Of a DNA stretch of 64,000 nucleotides, positions 11,485 to 23,084 are shown piece by piece. The stretch covers positions 13,809,001 to 13,873,000 of the forward strand of contig CM036618.1 in assembly GCA_020746105.1 (NCBI GenBank). Reading direction: 5' to 3'. Source of the stretch: Trogon surrucura. Lineage: Eukaryota; Chordata; Aves; Trogoniformes; Trogonidae. The position numbers were made by a program, and so were the translations under genes. Position 1 is the stretch's first letter. Every line of letters starts with the position of its first letter. The notes beneath the pieces are model-generated. The model worked only from the letters and a program-made list of their open reading frames with translations. It ran no database searches and had not been told where the DNA came from.

Positions 11485-13364
11485 TTGTTTACCTGATAAT
11501 AAAACAGGAATAATTATACAATGCTAGGTCGTTTAATCAGTGGGTTAATAGGGCCTGCATGAGTACACTGGAGTCAGAGTTTGCATTTGTTTCTCTTCCT
11601 TATTTGAGTGCCCTTTAACTATGAGTGGTTTGCCAAAGTCATGAATTGTAATTAATATAATCTGAGAAACGTGAAGTGTGGCCTAATTGAATATGGGTAA
11701 AATGTCACTCTCACTGTCTTATTCCTGCTATATAATTATTATCAGCAGATAGTCAAAATAAGTAAGAAAAGAACAAAAAGAAAATTTAATAGTTACAATG
11801 ATGGATTTAATAACCATGGGTGCCAAACAACAGCTGGATTTTGCGAGCTGTTATTTATCTCAGTTCCACCGCTCTTTGATCTTACCTGGAGAAGCAAAGA
11901 CCCTTCTCTCTTTTAAGCATAAGATCTTGAGCACAATGTTTTGGAAGCAGACTTAAATCCAGCTATCACATGTTTTGTGTTTTTTGGTGTGTTGTGGGGT
12001 TTTTTTTATGCCTGTAGAATAAAATCAGGGCTGTGTGAGTTACTGCTGACATGGGCTAAATGCTGAGCCATGGACTTCCCCACCCTGGGTTCATTGTGCT
12101 GGCAGAAGCTGAGAGTCTCGGGACCCTGTTTAGAGAAGCTCCCAGTCCCTGGCCAGGCCAGTGTAAAGGAGCATTCCCGTGGGCTGGAGGCTGCTTTAGG
12201 GGGGAGAGACTGCTCATGTGCTGAAAAGTGTGAGTCTGAGCTCTGCTATATCCTGCAAAGAGGACAAAGAAGGAAGCAGCAGTAATCAAGCAGAATCAAA
12301 AGAGAAGAATGTGCTGTGTATAGGATTGGCGAGGGTGGGAGAAAAAGGCAGCAAAAACACAGAAGCCCTCTGAGTGAGCTGGAAGAGTGAACAATACAGC
12401 TTTATACAAACCATGCTCCATGGAGAATGATGTGTGTGTGGCTCAGTAAAAGGGTTTCCTCACTCAGACTGCTATGTAAACATGGCTCAGGAGCCTGAAT
12501 CTCTTCTTTTGCCTATTTCATATATTCTAGTGTATTCTATTAGTTTACATGACATAAGAATGTAGTTCTTAAAAAAAAAAAAAGTTTTCTTTAATGTAAA
12601 TGCTGCAAGCCCATATTATTGTCTCTGCCATAAAAGCCTAAGAAAAGAAATCTCACCATAACATTGCTCCATTCACAGTGAAAAGCTAATGAGGGCAAAG
12701 ACACTGTACTCTCTTGAATTATAGAAGGGTGCAGGTATATCGTTGGGATGCCTGTCTATAAAAGCATAAAAGCAAGTTAATATAAAGCTTAAATGTACGA
12801 GAGAATGGTATCTAGAGAAGGCAGCTGAGATCTTTGGTGAGCTGAGCCACTCCATAAGGTTTCCACCTAAGGACAACTTGAAGACTGAGGGAAGACCTGT
12901 GTTGGTTTTAACTGTGGATGTACAACATGAGGGATGTGAAGGCTTCCAATCAAATTATGTATGTGGTCATTTTCACTTGTGAGAGCAGATTTTTCATTTG
13001 TTTTGTCTCCTGCCTTGTTTGAAAAGGCAGAAACTGGAGGCTGCAGGTGAAACTATTCTAGGACGGAAGGATTACTAAAGATGCTATCTGCAGTAAGCAT
13101 TGGCAGCAGGTTGAGTATCGGCTCCCTGACTTGTAGAACAGCCTTCTCTCCGGTTTACCCTAGTACTTAATCACAACAAACAGGAAAGACAACCTAAAAT
13201 TCACATAGGTAGCACACAGGCACAGGACCAAGTTGGTGCGTTCAGAAGTCAGCGTAGATATAAACTTCAAAGGGGAAACTGCAATCTTGTAACCTGCCTA
13301 CAATGTCCAGTTACATTACTTAACTACAGTACTTTGCTCTTATTCTATTTCACCCTGTTTTCAG
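11485..13364. other. Unannotated DNA
   Basis: No gene recognised. A GC-richer section at about 12030-12300 has short open frames on both strands but no domain or splice context I can defend. An A12-13 run lies near 12572. Confidence 0.5.
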
Positions 13365-13960
13365 TGAATTTCCCATTTGTTGAGATTATTTTGAACTCTG
13401 TTTCTGGCCTTCGGTGTGTTATTGAGGTTCAATTGCAGAGTTCCTTCACAATGTCTGTGGCTGAAAAGGGCATCTCCCCCACCTGCCCTCAGCTCTGTTC
13501 ACGTATTCCCACCCCGTTCCTTATTCTGAGCCAGATGTCACGTTGCTTTGCAGTCTGCAGTTGGAAACTAATGCTTTTGTGGGTTTTTTTGGTCACATTA
13601 ATTCCATCTACTACACGAGTGACTGTATCTGAGGGAAAGAATGGCCTGGCAATTTTCAGTAGCAAGTTCTGCCTGAGTCCTCTTGTTGCATTCTCAGTCC
13701 TTCCTACATGGGTATTATCTACAAGCATCATGAAAATGTTCTCTAGCCCATTGTCCATGATTTTTATACATGTGTTGGAGTACACCAGGCATTATGACAG
13801 GCCTCTGCAAATGTCTTGATACATACCTTCCTTCTGGCAATGAACTACTGATGACTCTATGCTTTTCCTTTATGAGATTAATTTAAATGAATTATTTGGG
13901 ATCAACCTGGATTTTTAGGGTTTTTTCTTGCATTTTTATTGGCAGGTTTGTCTATACAAC
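13365..13960 (-). mobile_element. Probable ancient CR1-clade LINE remnant
   Basis: Stretches on the plus strand match, with much decay, the antisense of the CR1 reverse transcriptase as seen in turtle and crocodile-type CR1. These include GAGATTATTTTGAACTCTG near 13381, TTCTCTAGCCCATTGTCC near 13739, and CTTCCTTCTGGCAATGAACT with the following ACTGATGACTCT near 13828-13858. The order and spacing fit the palm region read backwards. The middle (about 13430-13690) is not alignable by eye. A 161-codon plus-strand frame covering it is antisense to the LINE and is not taken as a gene. Confidence 0.5.
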
Positions 13961-16900
13961 CGTGTTCCTGCTAATATGATTGTAAGACAAATGGATTTTA
14001 AATGAATACTTTCCCATGGACATCCAGATATTAGACTAAAGAGGTAGTTCTTAAGCTTTCATGCCTATCTGGAATTAATGCCTCTGGTACGGACAAGTAT
14101 TGGACGTACAATTTTAGAGTTTTAATACATGCAGAGATTTTAAATCAAGAAATTGTCTGTACCAAATATGAGGGGTATATTCCTTCATCCGTCTTCAAGG
14201 ATGCTGTGTCTAATTTTTAGGAACTTCTTTCAAACCATCTCCTGAATTGGCACAAATCAGAATAGCTCTATTTAATGAGCAGCTCTATTTTATGTGATAG
14301 AGGATGTAACCTTACCAAGCACTGCATTTTGAAGCAAAATACTGACAGTTCACACCTGAACCCTGTTTCACTAGATTGTCTGTGTAGAAATACTCTGGGC
14401 ATCAGCAGCACCTCCATCAGTGCCAGGAAAGCAAAGCAATTTGCAAATTGCACAGAATCTGCAGGATGGGCTGGAGTTGTCTTAGTTTAATGCAGAGTGT
14501 TGAGCATTTTAGATGGATTAGTCTCAGGACATTGTGATGTCCTGTCCCACCAGTCCTTGTCAGGGTGTACAACAAGGCTCTTCTGCTTCTGGAAATCTTG
14601 TCATTCTGATTATGAGCTGTAGCAGCACAATAGTGCTGCTCTTGTGAAGGGAAAAGGGAGAGGATTTATCCAGCTGTGATACATTTTTTATTCAACTCTT
14701 AAATTAAAAATGTTAAACAACAACAACAGAGGAGAGAGATATGGAATTTTACTACAAGAGAGGAAGGTTTTACGTGAGAAAACCCTGGTTTTGGAGGGAA
14801 GAGAGCTTATGTGTATGGGTGTGAGCCAAGCCGTGTGTTTTGGTGTTTTATTTTCAAGCACAGACATAGCCTGAGGTCGTCGGACACACATTTCCCACTT
14901 CCTTAATATCCAATCTGCAGATTAAGTCGAGGAAATGTGAGTCACATTTACCATCTCTTCTCTTGCAAATGAAGATGTGTGTGCAGTGGGGGCAGGAGGA
15001 TTGTGGGTTTTGTTTGCAAACACAGTAGCCCACGGCTGGATGTAAGGTGAAGGCGAGTGACATAGCAAAATTTTCATCCATATATACCAGGCCCCATGGT
15101 AATAATTAAACTGCATATTTGGGTGTGCCTGCATTTATTTTTTTTTTAATTTATGTCAGAGACATGGAGGTTTTAAGCCTTTCTCTCTCCTATATGGTGA
15201 AGCTGTCCTGGAGCATATGAAGTGACTTCTTTCCCCTGATTTATGGGACCTAGAAGTCCCATAAAAATTAGAATTCACAGAAAACCAAACTGATTTTTTA
15301 CCTCTGTGTTGAGAGGTGCTCCGTTAGAAGTGATTTCACCTAATAACTGACTTGGGATCCCATTTAGGGTGATCATCCCAAGGTGCCAAGAGTACTTGGA
15401 GGAAAGAAAATTTTCTCCCCACTTTTTCCGATGTTCATTTTTACTGTTCCTTGCAATTGCTTGTAATAATTTCCAAGTGTGGGAGCTTGGCAGGATGAAA
15501 CAATTGAGAAGTGATTTTTCTGTCAGCAGCAACCTGAACTAATTCTGCTTTATTACCATTATGCAGAATAATTTCTTGCAGAACTCTGAAGGTTTTCTTG
15601 GGAGTGTTTCTGACAAAACCTGCTGGAAGTTGGTTTCATCAAGAGATAAAAATGTCTTTTCCCAAATTCTGTACTGGATATTCTCTGTCAGAAATATTTA
15701 ACACAGAATTATAATCTCATTAGGCAATTTTAGTAACTCAAAATTAACATATGTGTATAGAAATTTGCTCATAGCAATGTTTTTCATTAGTAAGAACAGT
15801 AGGGAACAAGTTGAAGTTTCAACACCTAGACAGGGACTGTATATAGAAAGATCAGATGCTGTAATTTATGGAAATGTAGTGTGTAATGTATCAGGGCAAT
15901 TAAAGATAAATATTGTGACACAGCTAACTTTTATCAGTGCAGATAGCCGAACATTAATGACATGATGTTATATAATACGCTAGTGTTCCTCAGAAAAATG
16001 GGATAAATGTTGCACAATTCCCCTATGTGAATAGATTCATTAAAATCATCAGAAACACATGTATGACAAAGGAAGCAGCTTTTTAATTTTAATTTAAGAC
16101 TTTGACTATGCCCAGCAGTGCCTCTCTGAGTCATAGTGTAGAGAGGTATTCCCAGGATTGCTGTTCAGCTTTATTCACTCATCCAAGCCAAATTCTCTGG
16201 ACTCAGTCCAGCGGCTTTACACAAGTGGAAGTGCTGCCTGCTAGAAATGTCAAGATCACCTGTGATTTCAATGCAAAACTTATGTGCTTGCAAAGAATTG
16301 TGCTCCACCACCCCTACAACCTTATTAAAGCTACTCTCAGGAATGCAGAAATCACAGCACCGGAAAGCAAGCAGCTTGGAGGGGTAGTGTGGGAGAGAAC
16401 CTGTACTGTAGCAGTTCAGAGAAGTTTGCCAGGGTCTCAAATCAATCTGCATTTGCTAATTACAGTAAAATACAAAATGTTCAAACCATTTATTGATTAG
16501 ATAAGAATCACTTCCACTTTCTGCAAAGTATCACAGAAAAAATTCATAAACACCACCAGTTCATGCCTTAAATTGAGCAGAAGAGAGCGTTTGCATCAGG
16601 CAAATTCGTCTAACAGCATGGTGGAAATGCCAGCAATGGTTTGAGAATGGGCACAAACCTTATGGGCTATCTAAAGTCATCTACTGCAAGTTATAGAAAT
16701 AAGGAGTTGGGGATTTATGGTTTTTTGGGTTTTTTTTGGGTTTTTTTTGGGGGGGGGCGGGTTTAGATAAATATATATGGCTTTCAGCTGGATTATTGAG
16801 TAAGAAGGGTAACATTTGGGACACAATGCCAACCAAAGCTTGAATTTTTTGAAGGTCTCTATCATTGTATCAAATCCAAATTTTTATAATTTTAAAATAG

Positions 16901-17334
16901 TAGCATCACTACCTAAAATTGGGTTTATGTCGCTGAATTTTAAATGATCTGTTTATGTGCTGACAAAATCTAAGTAAAATCTATTCATCAGCAAGACAAA
17001 GGGCTTAATGAAATTAGTAAGAACAGGTCTGTGCGTTTTGCAAGGTCGGGAAATTGCTGGTCTTAAGAAGCAAAACAATCCAAAAGCTGATGATCAGGTT
17101 TACCTTTTTACCTTTGAAAGCCACAACAGTTCACCTCAACTCTCTATCTTGTTGCTTTTCCAGTCCATCGAGGTGTCATTTATACTAATGTGTTCTCATT
17201 CAGCATCATAGTATTATTATTCAGCTTAATGGCATGCATTCTTCATTGCTCACCTGAAGTCTGAATTTATAAAACTGCCATCTGTGCAACACTGTGGACC
17301 CAAAGGCCTCTGTATTAATCAGTTTTACAGTGTT
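13961..17334. other. Unannotated 3.4-kb block
   Basis: No gene or repeat family recognised apart from the T/G-run tract at 16709-16761. The 132-codon plus-strand frame at 16102-16500 and the 93-codon minus-strand frame over the same bases have no domain. Both look like chance frames. Confidence 0.5.
16709..16761 (+). repeat. T8G3-type tract, candidate G-quadruplex
   Basis: Runs of G lie at 16709-16712, 16727-16729, 16738-16740, 16749-16757 and 16759-16761, separated mainly by T runs. This is an imperfect 11-bp (T8G3) repeat. The G runs could fold as a quadruplex, although loops of 8-14 bases make it weak. Confidence 0.7.
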
Positions 17335-17445
17335 TCATAGAATCATAGAATCATAGAATCATTAGAATGTTAGGGATTGGAAGGGACCTCGAGAGATCAT
17401 CAAGTCCAATCCCCCTGCCAGAGCAGGAATGCCTAGATTATGTTC
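17335..17445 (-). mobile_element. CR1 3' end, about 110 bp
   Basis: On the plus strand three CATAGAAT octamer units are followed by GGGATTGGAAGGGACCTCGA and CCCCCTGCCAGAGCAGGAAT. This is the CR1 3' UTR tail in reverse. Only the last 110 bp of the element is present (strong 5' truncation). It has the same tail type as the 10284 and 34742 copies. Confidence 0.95.
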
Positions 17446-18163
17446 GCTGAAGCATTTGTTTTTTGTATTGACTAGTACCATACGGATCGCTGGGCACATC
17501 AACCGAGGTCTATTGGATGGTCCCTCATTGGTTCCCAAGCTTCTTTTTATGTCTCTGAATCATCTACAGGTGCAACGACTCCACCATATGTGCACATTGA
17601 AGACAAACATTTAGTCCTCCCTGTGATTTATCCCTAAAGCACAAAAAAAACCCCCAAATTATACTTGATACCTGGATTTGCAGGGAAAACACAGCCTTAT
17701 GCCGATGCATAAAAAAGACCGTGGATGTGATAATTTTATACCTGCATTAATGACAACAAATATAAATATTCTAAATTTTGTACGTATAACCCTCCATTAA
17801 TTTCAGCTCTTTTTAAAGTTTATTCATTCTTGATTTGGTCCTCATCCCCTCCCAAGCTCAACTAATTGCATTATTATCTCTTTTATAATACTTGTACTTG
17901 ATCCGTCTTATCTCGTTATTTGAAATATAATAGAAGTGGATGAAAAATTCCAAGTTAAACTGCAGGGAATTTCCTGCTTTCTAATCAGAGGTCTTTTTTT
18001 TTTTAGATTACTAAGTGGCACTACTACTGTGCTATCAGAAGTTTTAAAGCTTTATTTTTTAATTAGTAAATATGAGTTTGGTGCACACATTTAAAAAGAC
18101 TTTAAATACCTTAGAGCATCTTAGACTTTAGACAATTTTAATGGAAGTGTTTGAATCGTGGAA
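17446..18163. other. Unannotated AT-rich DNA
   Basis: Nothing recognised. Short A and T runs only. Confidence 0.55.
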
Positions 18164-18252
18164 GTGATCCTGCTTTGGCAGAGAGGTTGGACAAGATAGT
18201 CTTTCAAAGTCCCTTCCAACCCCTAATATTCTGTGATTCTGTGATTCTATGT
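18164..18252 (+). mobile_element. CR1 3' end, about 90 bp
   Basis: GATCCTGCTTTGGCAGAGAG leads into GTTGGACAAGATAGTCTTTC, TCCCTTCCAACCCC and three octamer-like units (ATTCTGTG, ATTCTGTG, ATTCTATG). It is a strongly 5'-truncated CR1 in the opposite orientation to the copy 800 bp upstream. Confidence 0.95.
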
Positions 18253-18689
18253 AAGTTAAATATTTATGTCACTGCAGAGCTAACAAAATCCTTTGAAGGT
18301 GCTTAATGGATATTTCTTTGTACAGCACCAACTAGACCAAGAAGTTTTGATCTGCCAAGCAGAGAGTTTTTTATCTTTTTTTTTGGTTGAGCACCATGTG
18401 CACAGGCTAAAATCCTACTGAGGGCTGAATTAAACTGTCCAGTGAAGGATGGAGCAGGAGGAATCCACCTCTTGTGTTCCCGTTCCTCTCTAAACATCTC
18501 CCTCCAGGAGCCTTGAGGATCTATTCTGTAACATTTGTGCAATGGTCACATCTGACGGCAATTATGAAGCCAGAGCACCTAAAGTGATCCAGGACTGATT
18601 CAGGGGTGTTCAGTGGCTGAAAGCATGATGGGGGTGATGGCAGCCAAGACCCAGAGACACGGATCACTGAAAGCACCACCTTGGGTTCC
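18253..18689. other. Unannotated DNA
   Basis: No gene or repeat recognised. The overlapping minus-strand frames at 18303-18823 are in different phases and have no domain. Confidence 0.5.
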
Positions 18690-18768
18690 CACACACGCAC
18701 ACGACACTGTGATACCCAGACAGCGATGTCACACACGCACAGCAGTGTCACATACACACAGCAATGCG
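18690..18768. repeat. Degenerate CA-rich minisatellite, about 19-bp unit
   Basis: CACACACGCACAGCAGTGT and CACATACACACAGCAATGC follow each other, with more diverged relatives just upstream. It ends where the next CR1 tail begins. Confidence 0.6.
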
Positions 18769-18771
18769 ATA

Positions 18772-18872
18772 AAATCACAGAACTGCCTAGATTGGAAAAG
18801 GCCTTTAAGATCATCAAGTCCAACCATTAACCTAACACTGACAAGTCCTCGACTAAACCATATCCCTAAGCA
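18772..18872 (-). mobile_element. CR1 3' end, different tail type, about 100 bp
   Basis: On the plus strand AATCACAGAACTGCCTAGAT, TTTAAGATCATCAAGTCCAA and CCATTAACCTAACACTG are the reversed tail of an avian CR1 subfamily distinct from the GATCATCTAG type. A single octamer unit remains. The copy is strongly 5'-truncated. Confidence 0.88.
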
Positions 18873-19399
18873 GCAAAGCGAGGCGGTGGCAGGGGCCCAG
18901 GGGACCAGGAGGAGAGCACAGCAGCCCTGGGGGAGGAGGAGGAGGAGAAAGACCGGGGAGAACCGGGGATGAAGGGCGGGATAATGGACACAGTGTGTCG
19001 GGCCATAAACCGCGCAGTGTTGGGGAGAACGTGGGGAAGCCGTGTCAGTTTCTGCTCATCCATCACCTGTCAGGGCTCTGCTGCAGCAGCCCCTGAGATG
19101 AAAGAGCCCAGCTTTGTCTATTGTCTCTCTCGCCAGTCAGTCTGGAACCATTCCCACCCTGGAGCCTTGATGTTAATCCCAGTGAACTGAGCCAGGGGCA
19201 GGGGGGGGACGGGACAACACTGTCAGGCCAATATACCAGCAATTTAGTAAAAAATCATTTTGAGGTAGACACTCCGCTGAGTTATCTTCCCCATCATGTC
19301 GCTCCGTGACTTTGCAAGCCACGCTAATCTTTTCCCCATCATCAGCAACAGGGCTCCGGGGACTCGCTCACACGCGCCCGCAGCTCTCCACCCCCTGTG
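18873..19399. other. GC-rich, CpG-containing patch
   Basis: About 500 bp with roughly 20 CpG, many more per kilobase than the surrounding DNA. It includes GGGGGAGGAGGAGGAGGAG-type purine runs, CCGGGG twice, AACCGCGCAGT and CACACGCGCCCGCAGC. There is no repeat family match and no open frame with a domain. It could be a weak CpG island, an enhancer, a first exon of an unseen transcript, or decayed repeat DNA. I cannot choose between them from sequence alone. Confidence 0.5.
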
Positions 19400-20069
19400 G
19401 GATCACTGAAATTATGGACTGTGAAAAGCTACACATAACTTCTGCAAGGTTCACAGGGGGCAGCTTTTAAATCTCTAAGCCTACAGCAAATGCTCCCTTT
19501 CTGAGCAAGCATATCTGAGAAATGAATGTCATGTCCTCACCACATGACCCATGTAGTTCCCCTCTTTATGTTTATTATTTTCCTCTTTACATTTATTACT
19601 TTTGCTAAACAGTTTTATCAGGCTTGTTTAAAAAAGGAAGAAACTCACTCTGCCTAGAGCGTGCGATCTCCCTCCTTACCTGATATTTAACACTAAAAAC
19701 CTTGGCAACTTTATTTTTATTTTGGGAATCTTAATTAAAAAATAGAAACAATCTCTCAACCTTGGATAATCAAAGCTCAGTGTTATGGAGAAGCTCTGTC
19801 TTGATAACCAGTTTAGGGCTTTTTCTTGTCTCTTCTTGGCAAATGAAGACATTTACGGTAGCTGCCTTACAAATAAAAATACCATTGTGCTAGTTTTTTG
19901 TTATCTGTCAAACAGATTATGAACTTGAAAATTATCTATTAAGCATATACTAGGAAAGTGTTAGGAGCTGTATCTGAGCACTGAAGTTCAGTTAGACCTG
20001 AGTTTGTCCGGGCTATCTTTGATTTTGCAGGAACATCTCGTCCCAGTTGCAATTTGAGCTAAGGGAGCC
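19400..20069. other. Unannotated DNA
   Basis: No gene or repeat recognised. Confidence 0.5.
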
Positions 20070-20672
20070 TGTTTTGAAACCACCAAGAGTGGTGATGAGT
20101 AATATTTCTCAGGGGTCTGTACTGGGACAAGTGCTGTTTAGTATTTTCATCAATGATGTAGACAGTGAGGCTGAGTGCAACCTCAGCAAGGTTGCAGACA
20201 TCAAGCTGAATGGTGTAATTGACACACCTGAGGGATGGGATACCATCCAAAGAGACTCGAACAAGCTTGAGAAGCAGGCCTTTTGAACCTCATGAGGTTC
20301 AGCAAGACCAAGTGCAAGATTCTGAATTGAAGCAATGACCACTAACAACACAGGCTGGGGAATGAAGGGATTAACAGCAGCTCTGTGGAGAAAGCCTATT
20401 GCTATACAACAAGTGGTAACACTTTTAAACTAAAAGAAGGTGGATATAGACTAGATACAAGGAAGACATTTTTTACAGTGAGGGTGGTGAAACACTGGAA
20501 GAGATTGCCCAGAGAGATGGTAGAAGCCCCATTGCTGGAAACAGTCAAGGTCAGCTTGGACAGGGCTTCTGAGCAATCTGATCTAGTTGAGGATGTCCCT
20601 GCTTTCTGCAGGGGGGTCGGAGTAGATGACCTTTAATGGTCCCTTTCAACCCAAATTATTCTATGATTCCAA
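20070..20672 (+). mobile_element. Old CR1 LINE with internal deletion
   Basis: The 5' part (about 20070-20330) is reverse-transcriptase palm. The translation includes SQGSVLGQVLFSIFINDVDSEAE, where motif B is partly preserved, but the catalytic FADD of motif C has decayed to VADI. From about 20400 it jumps to the C-terminal end (RLDTRKTFF, VVKHWKRLPREMVE) and then the 3' UTR (GTCGGAGTAGATGACCTTTA, a tail related to the 35762 and 47128 copies). Several hundred bp between these parts are missing. Only one octamer (ATTCTATG) remains. It is old and inactive. Confidence 0.88.
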
Positions 20673-20781
20673 GAACTTAGTACTGTGGACATATTCGGCT
20701 CATGCCAGTTGACATGGGAGCCCAAGGAACAGGTTTTTGGCATGATTTAATTTCTACAAATGGACACCCTCCAGTGCAAAA

Positions 20782-20880
20782 CAGAAACAGAAAAAAGGGG
20801 AAAAAAGGGGGAAAAAAAAAGAAAAAAAAAGAAAAAAAAAAGGAAAAAAAAGGAAAACAAAGGAAAAAAAAAGAAGAAAA
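20782..20880 (+). repeat. Pure A/G (homopurine) tract
   Basis: About 95 bp of A runs broken by single or grouped G, with only one or two C. It lies about 110 bp beyond the CR1 end, so it is not the CR1 tail. The lysine-rich and phenylalanine-rich open frames across it are by-products. Confidence 0.92.
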
Positions 20881-23084
20881 CTGTGCATTTCAATTCCATT
20901 TGTAGTTCATGGAGAGAGCTAAACCTCCTTGATGAAATGTTAAGGACAGTGGGCATGACATCATGAGCTGTGGGATGGTTAATATTTCTGCCTAGAGCAA
21001 CCATTAGATACAGGTCCTCAAAACTGTCGGGTCAGGTAGGACCGCTGTGTGACCATAGTGGAGCTCCTCTGTGCTCCTGGGATTCGTGGCTCCAAGAAAT
21101 GTGCATAAGCCAGGGGTGAAATGTGGGACTGTAAAAAGTACTTTGATAAAGCAATGTACAAAAAGTGAAGGCTATTTGCAAAAATCATGCCTTCATATAA
21201 GGTCTGGAACTACCTTACATGGAAAAGCCTAAAGTTCTCTGAGGGCTAGAAGAGTTCTGGAAATAAAATAAAATAAAATGTTTCTCTTGCATACCACCAG
21301 TGTGGTATGATAACAGAACTGGAATTTAAATGATCTGAAAAGAAACAAATTTATTTTGCACATTGACATTGGCCTCTCAATATTATTTCTTCACCAGTCA
21401 AAACAAGTGATCCCATTGCACTTAGGGAAGTAATTTTGCAGTAACAATGACAAAGGCATTTTTGGTTAGTGATTCCTTAGATTGATATTTTTGTTGTTGT
21501 TCTGGAAATCTGCTGGCTTTGCATTAACTACCCTTTCTGGAGTTTTTCCAGTGTTGGAATAATTATTAAAGCATAGTATGCCTATCTGACTTCCTTAGCA
21601 ATAACATTTTAAGAATTTTAAGTGGCTTCTGGCCTCTGAGATCATCTAAAATACTAATTGCCTGCTAGTGTTCTTATGCCCCAACCCACGCTGGCAAGCA
21701 AAACATTTCTTATGGATAGACCCCACAAACCATTTTCTATACTAGAAAAATAACGCTCCAAAACAAAAAAACAAAGCCACCTCTAAAATCCAGAAAGGCC
21801 ACTTTTCTCAATAACTACAAGGCTTGTTTGCATGCATGAACTTTAAAAAAATATTACTGAAAAGCCAAGTTGTGCTGCATATTGAATAGGACAGAACCAG
21901 GTTGAAACATCTTAACGAGACATGGCTGCACTGGTCTGCAAACCACCTCTTCATCCTTTTATCAATAGCATTGTGGCCATACAAAGGCGTTCTGGTGACA
22001 AACAAGGTCTTTTGGGGTGAAATACAAGCTTCTAGGATCGAGAGATAGTGTAAGAACAGAACTGTATAGTGCTCAGCATATCACTGGAGCTGTTCTCCTG
22101 ACAGCTGAAGGATTTTTTTTTAAGTCAGGAGATATTTGCTAGGGCTTTTTCTACTGTACTGACATTTGACATGGCATTTCAGAAGTGCAGGAGAAACTTT
22201 GATGAACCTGACTACTGATACCCCTACATCCCCTGTGACTGTAGTTTCATCGCTTACCACACGTCAGCTGAGTGGCAGTAGCTGTCTCCCTGTGTGCTTT
22301 TAGTTTGTAGCAGATGTAGACAAAACGAGTCATACCAGACCTCAGTGAAAGAAGTAATACTTTTATGTTATTCTTGGCAAAAAGCAATAGGCTACGATTA
22401 AGTATGCAGGAGCTGCTCTGGTTCATCTGATGCATGGGAGCTCATTAATATTCAAGAACTTGATCATGTATTAGAGCCCTCCAGTTTTCTCTAGCTCCTT
22501 TAAAAATTCTTAAGTAAGGAGTGTGCCTTGGGAAGGACCTACCACCTTGGACAGGTATGATGTTCCCAGAAGTTTAAGTCTGTTGCAGTTGAAGATGTTC
22601 TGCCCTTGAGACTCTGTTTTGAATCACATCTAAGTAAGAAAAAAACAGTCTAAATCCTACCATGGCCTCTGGATGGTATAGAAATCTATAAAAAATCACT
22701 CCTGCTGGGAGATATGGATCCGCATAGCCCTGTGCAGAGTGTAAATCACATAATCCTGAGAAAACCACCTAGGCCACACACAGGAGAGATGCTACACCCT
22801 GCCCAGAATAGATAAGAGGGACACAAGCAAAGGCCAGCTCTTCCCCCCAGAGGTGATTTGTGAGAGTTAACATTTGATTTGGGGAGATTTAACTGCTGCC
22901 TTTTCCCCCATCAGATTACAGGGGAAGGTGCAAACCGCACCCTGCAGCCTAAAAGAACTACAGAGCTCTGTGGCCCAGGCAGAAATAAGTTTTATGAAAC
23001 AGATTTTTAAAAGTAGGCATTTAAAACCAGGGTATTGTTCTCTTTCTGTCAGTTAAGGTGGATTTTTATGGATATCATCTCTTG
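20881..23084. other. Unannotated 2.2-kb block
   Basis: No gene or repeat family recognised. A five-unit AAAAT-type run occurs near 21258-21279. Confidence 0.5.

Noticed and set aside
13334-13819. 161-codon plus-strand open frame
   Set aside because: No domain, signal or splice context. It is antisense to a probable ancient LINE and the opposite strand is also open for 98 codons.
16102-16500. 132-codon plus-strand open frame
   Set aside because: No domain, no ordered motifs, overlapped by a 93-codon antisense frame.
20702-21004. Lysine-rich and phenylalanine-rich frames
   Set aside because: Translation of the A/G tract.
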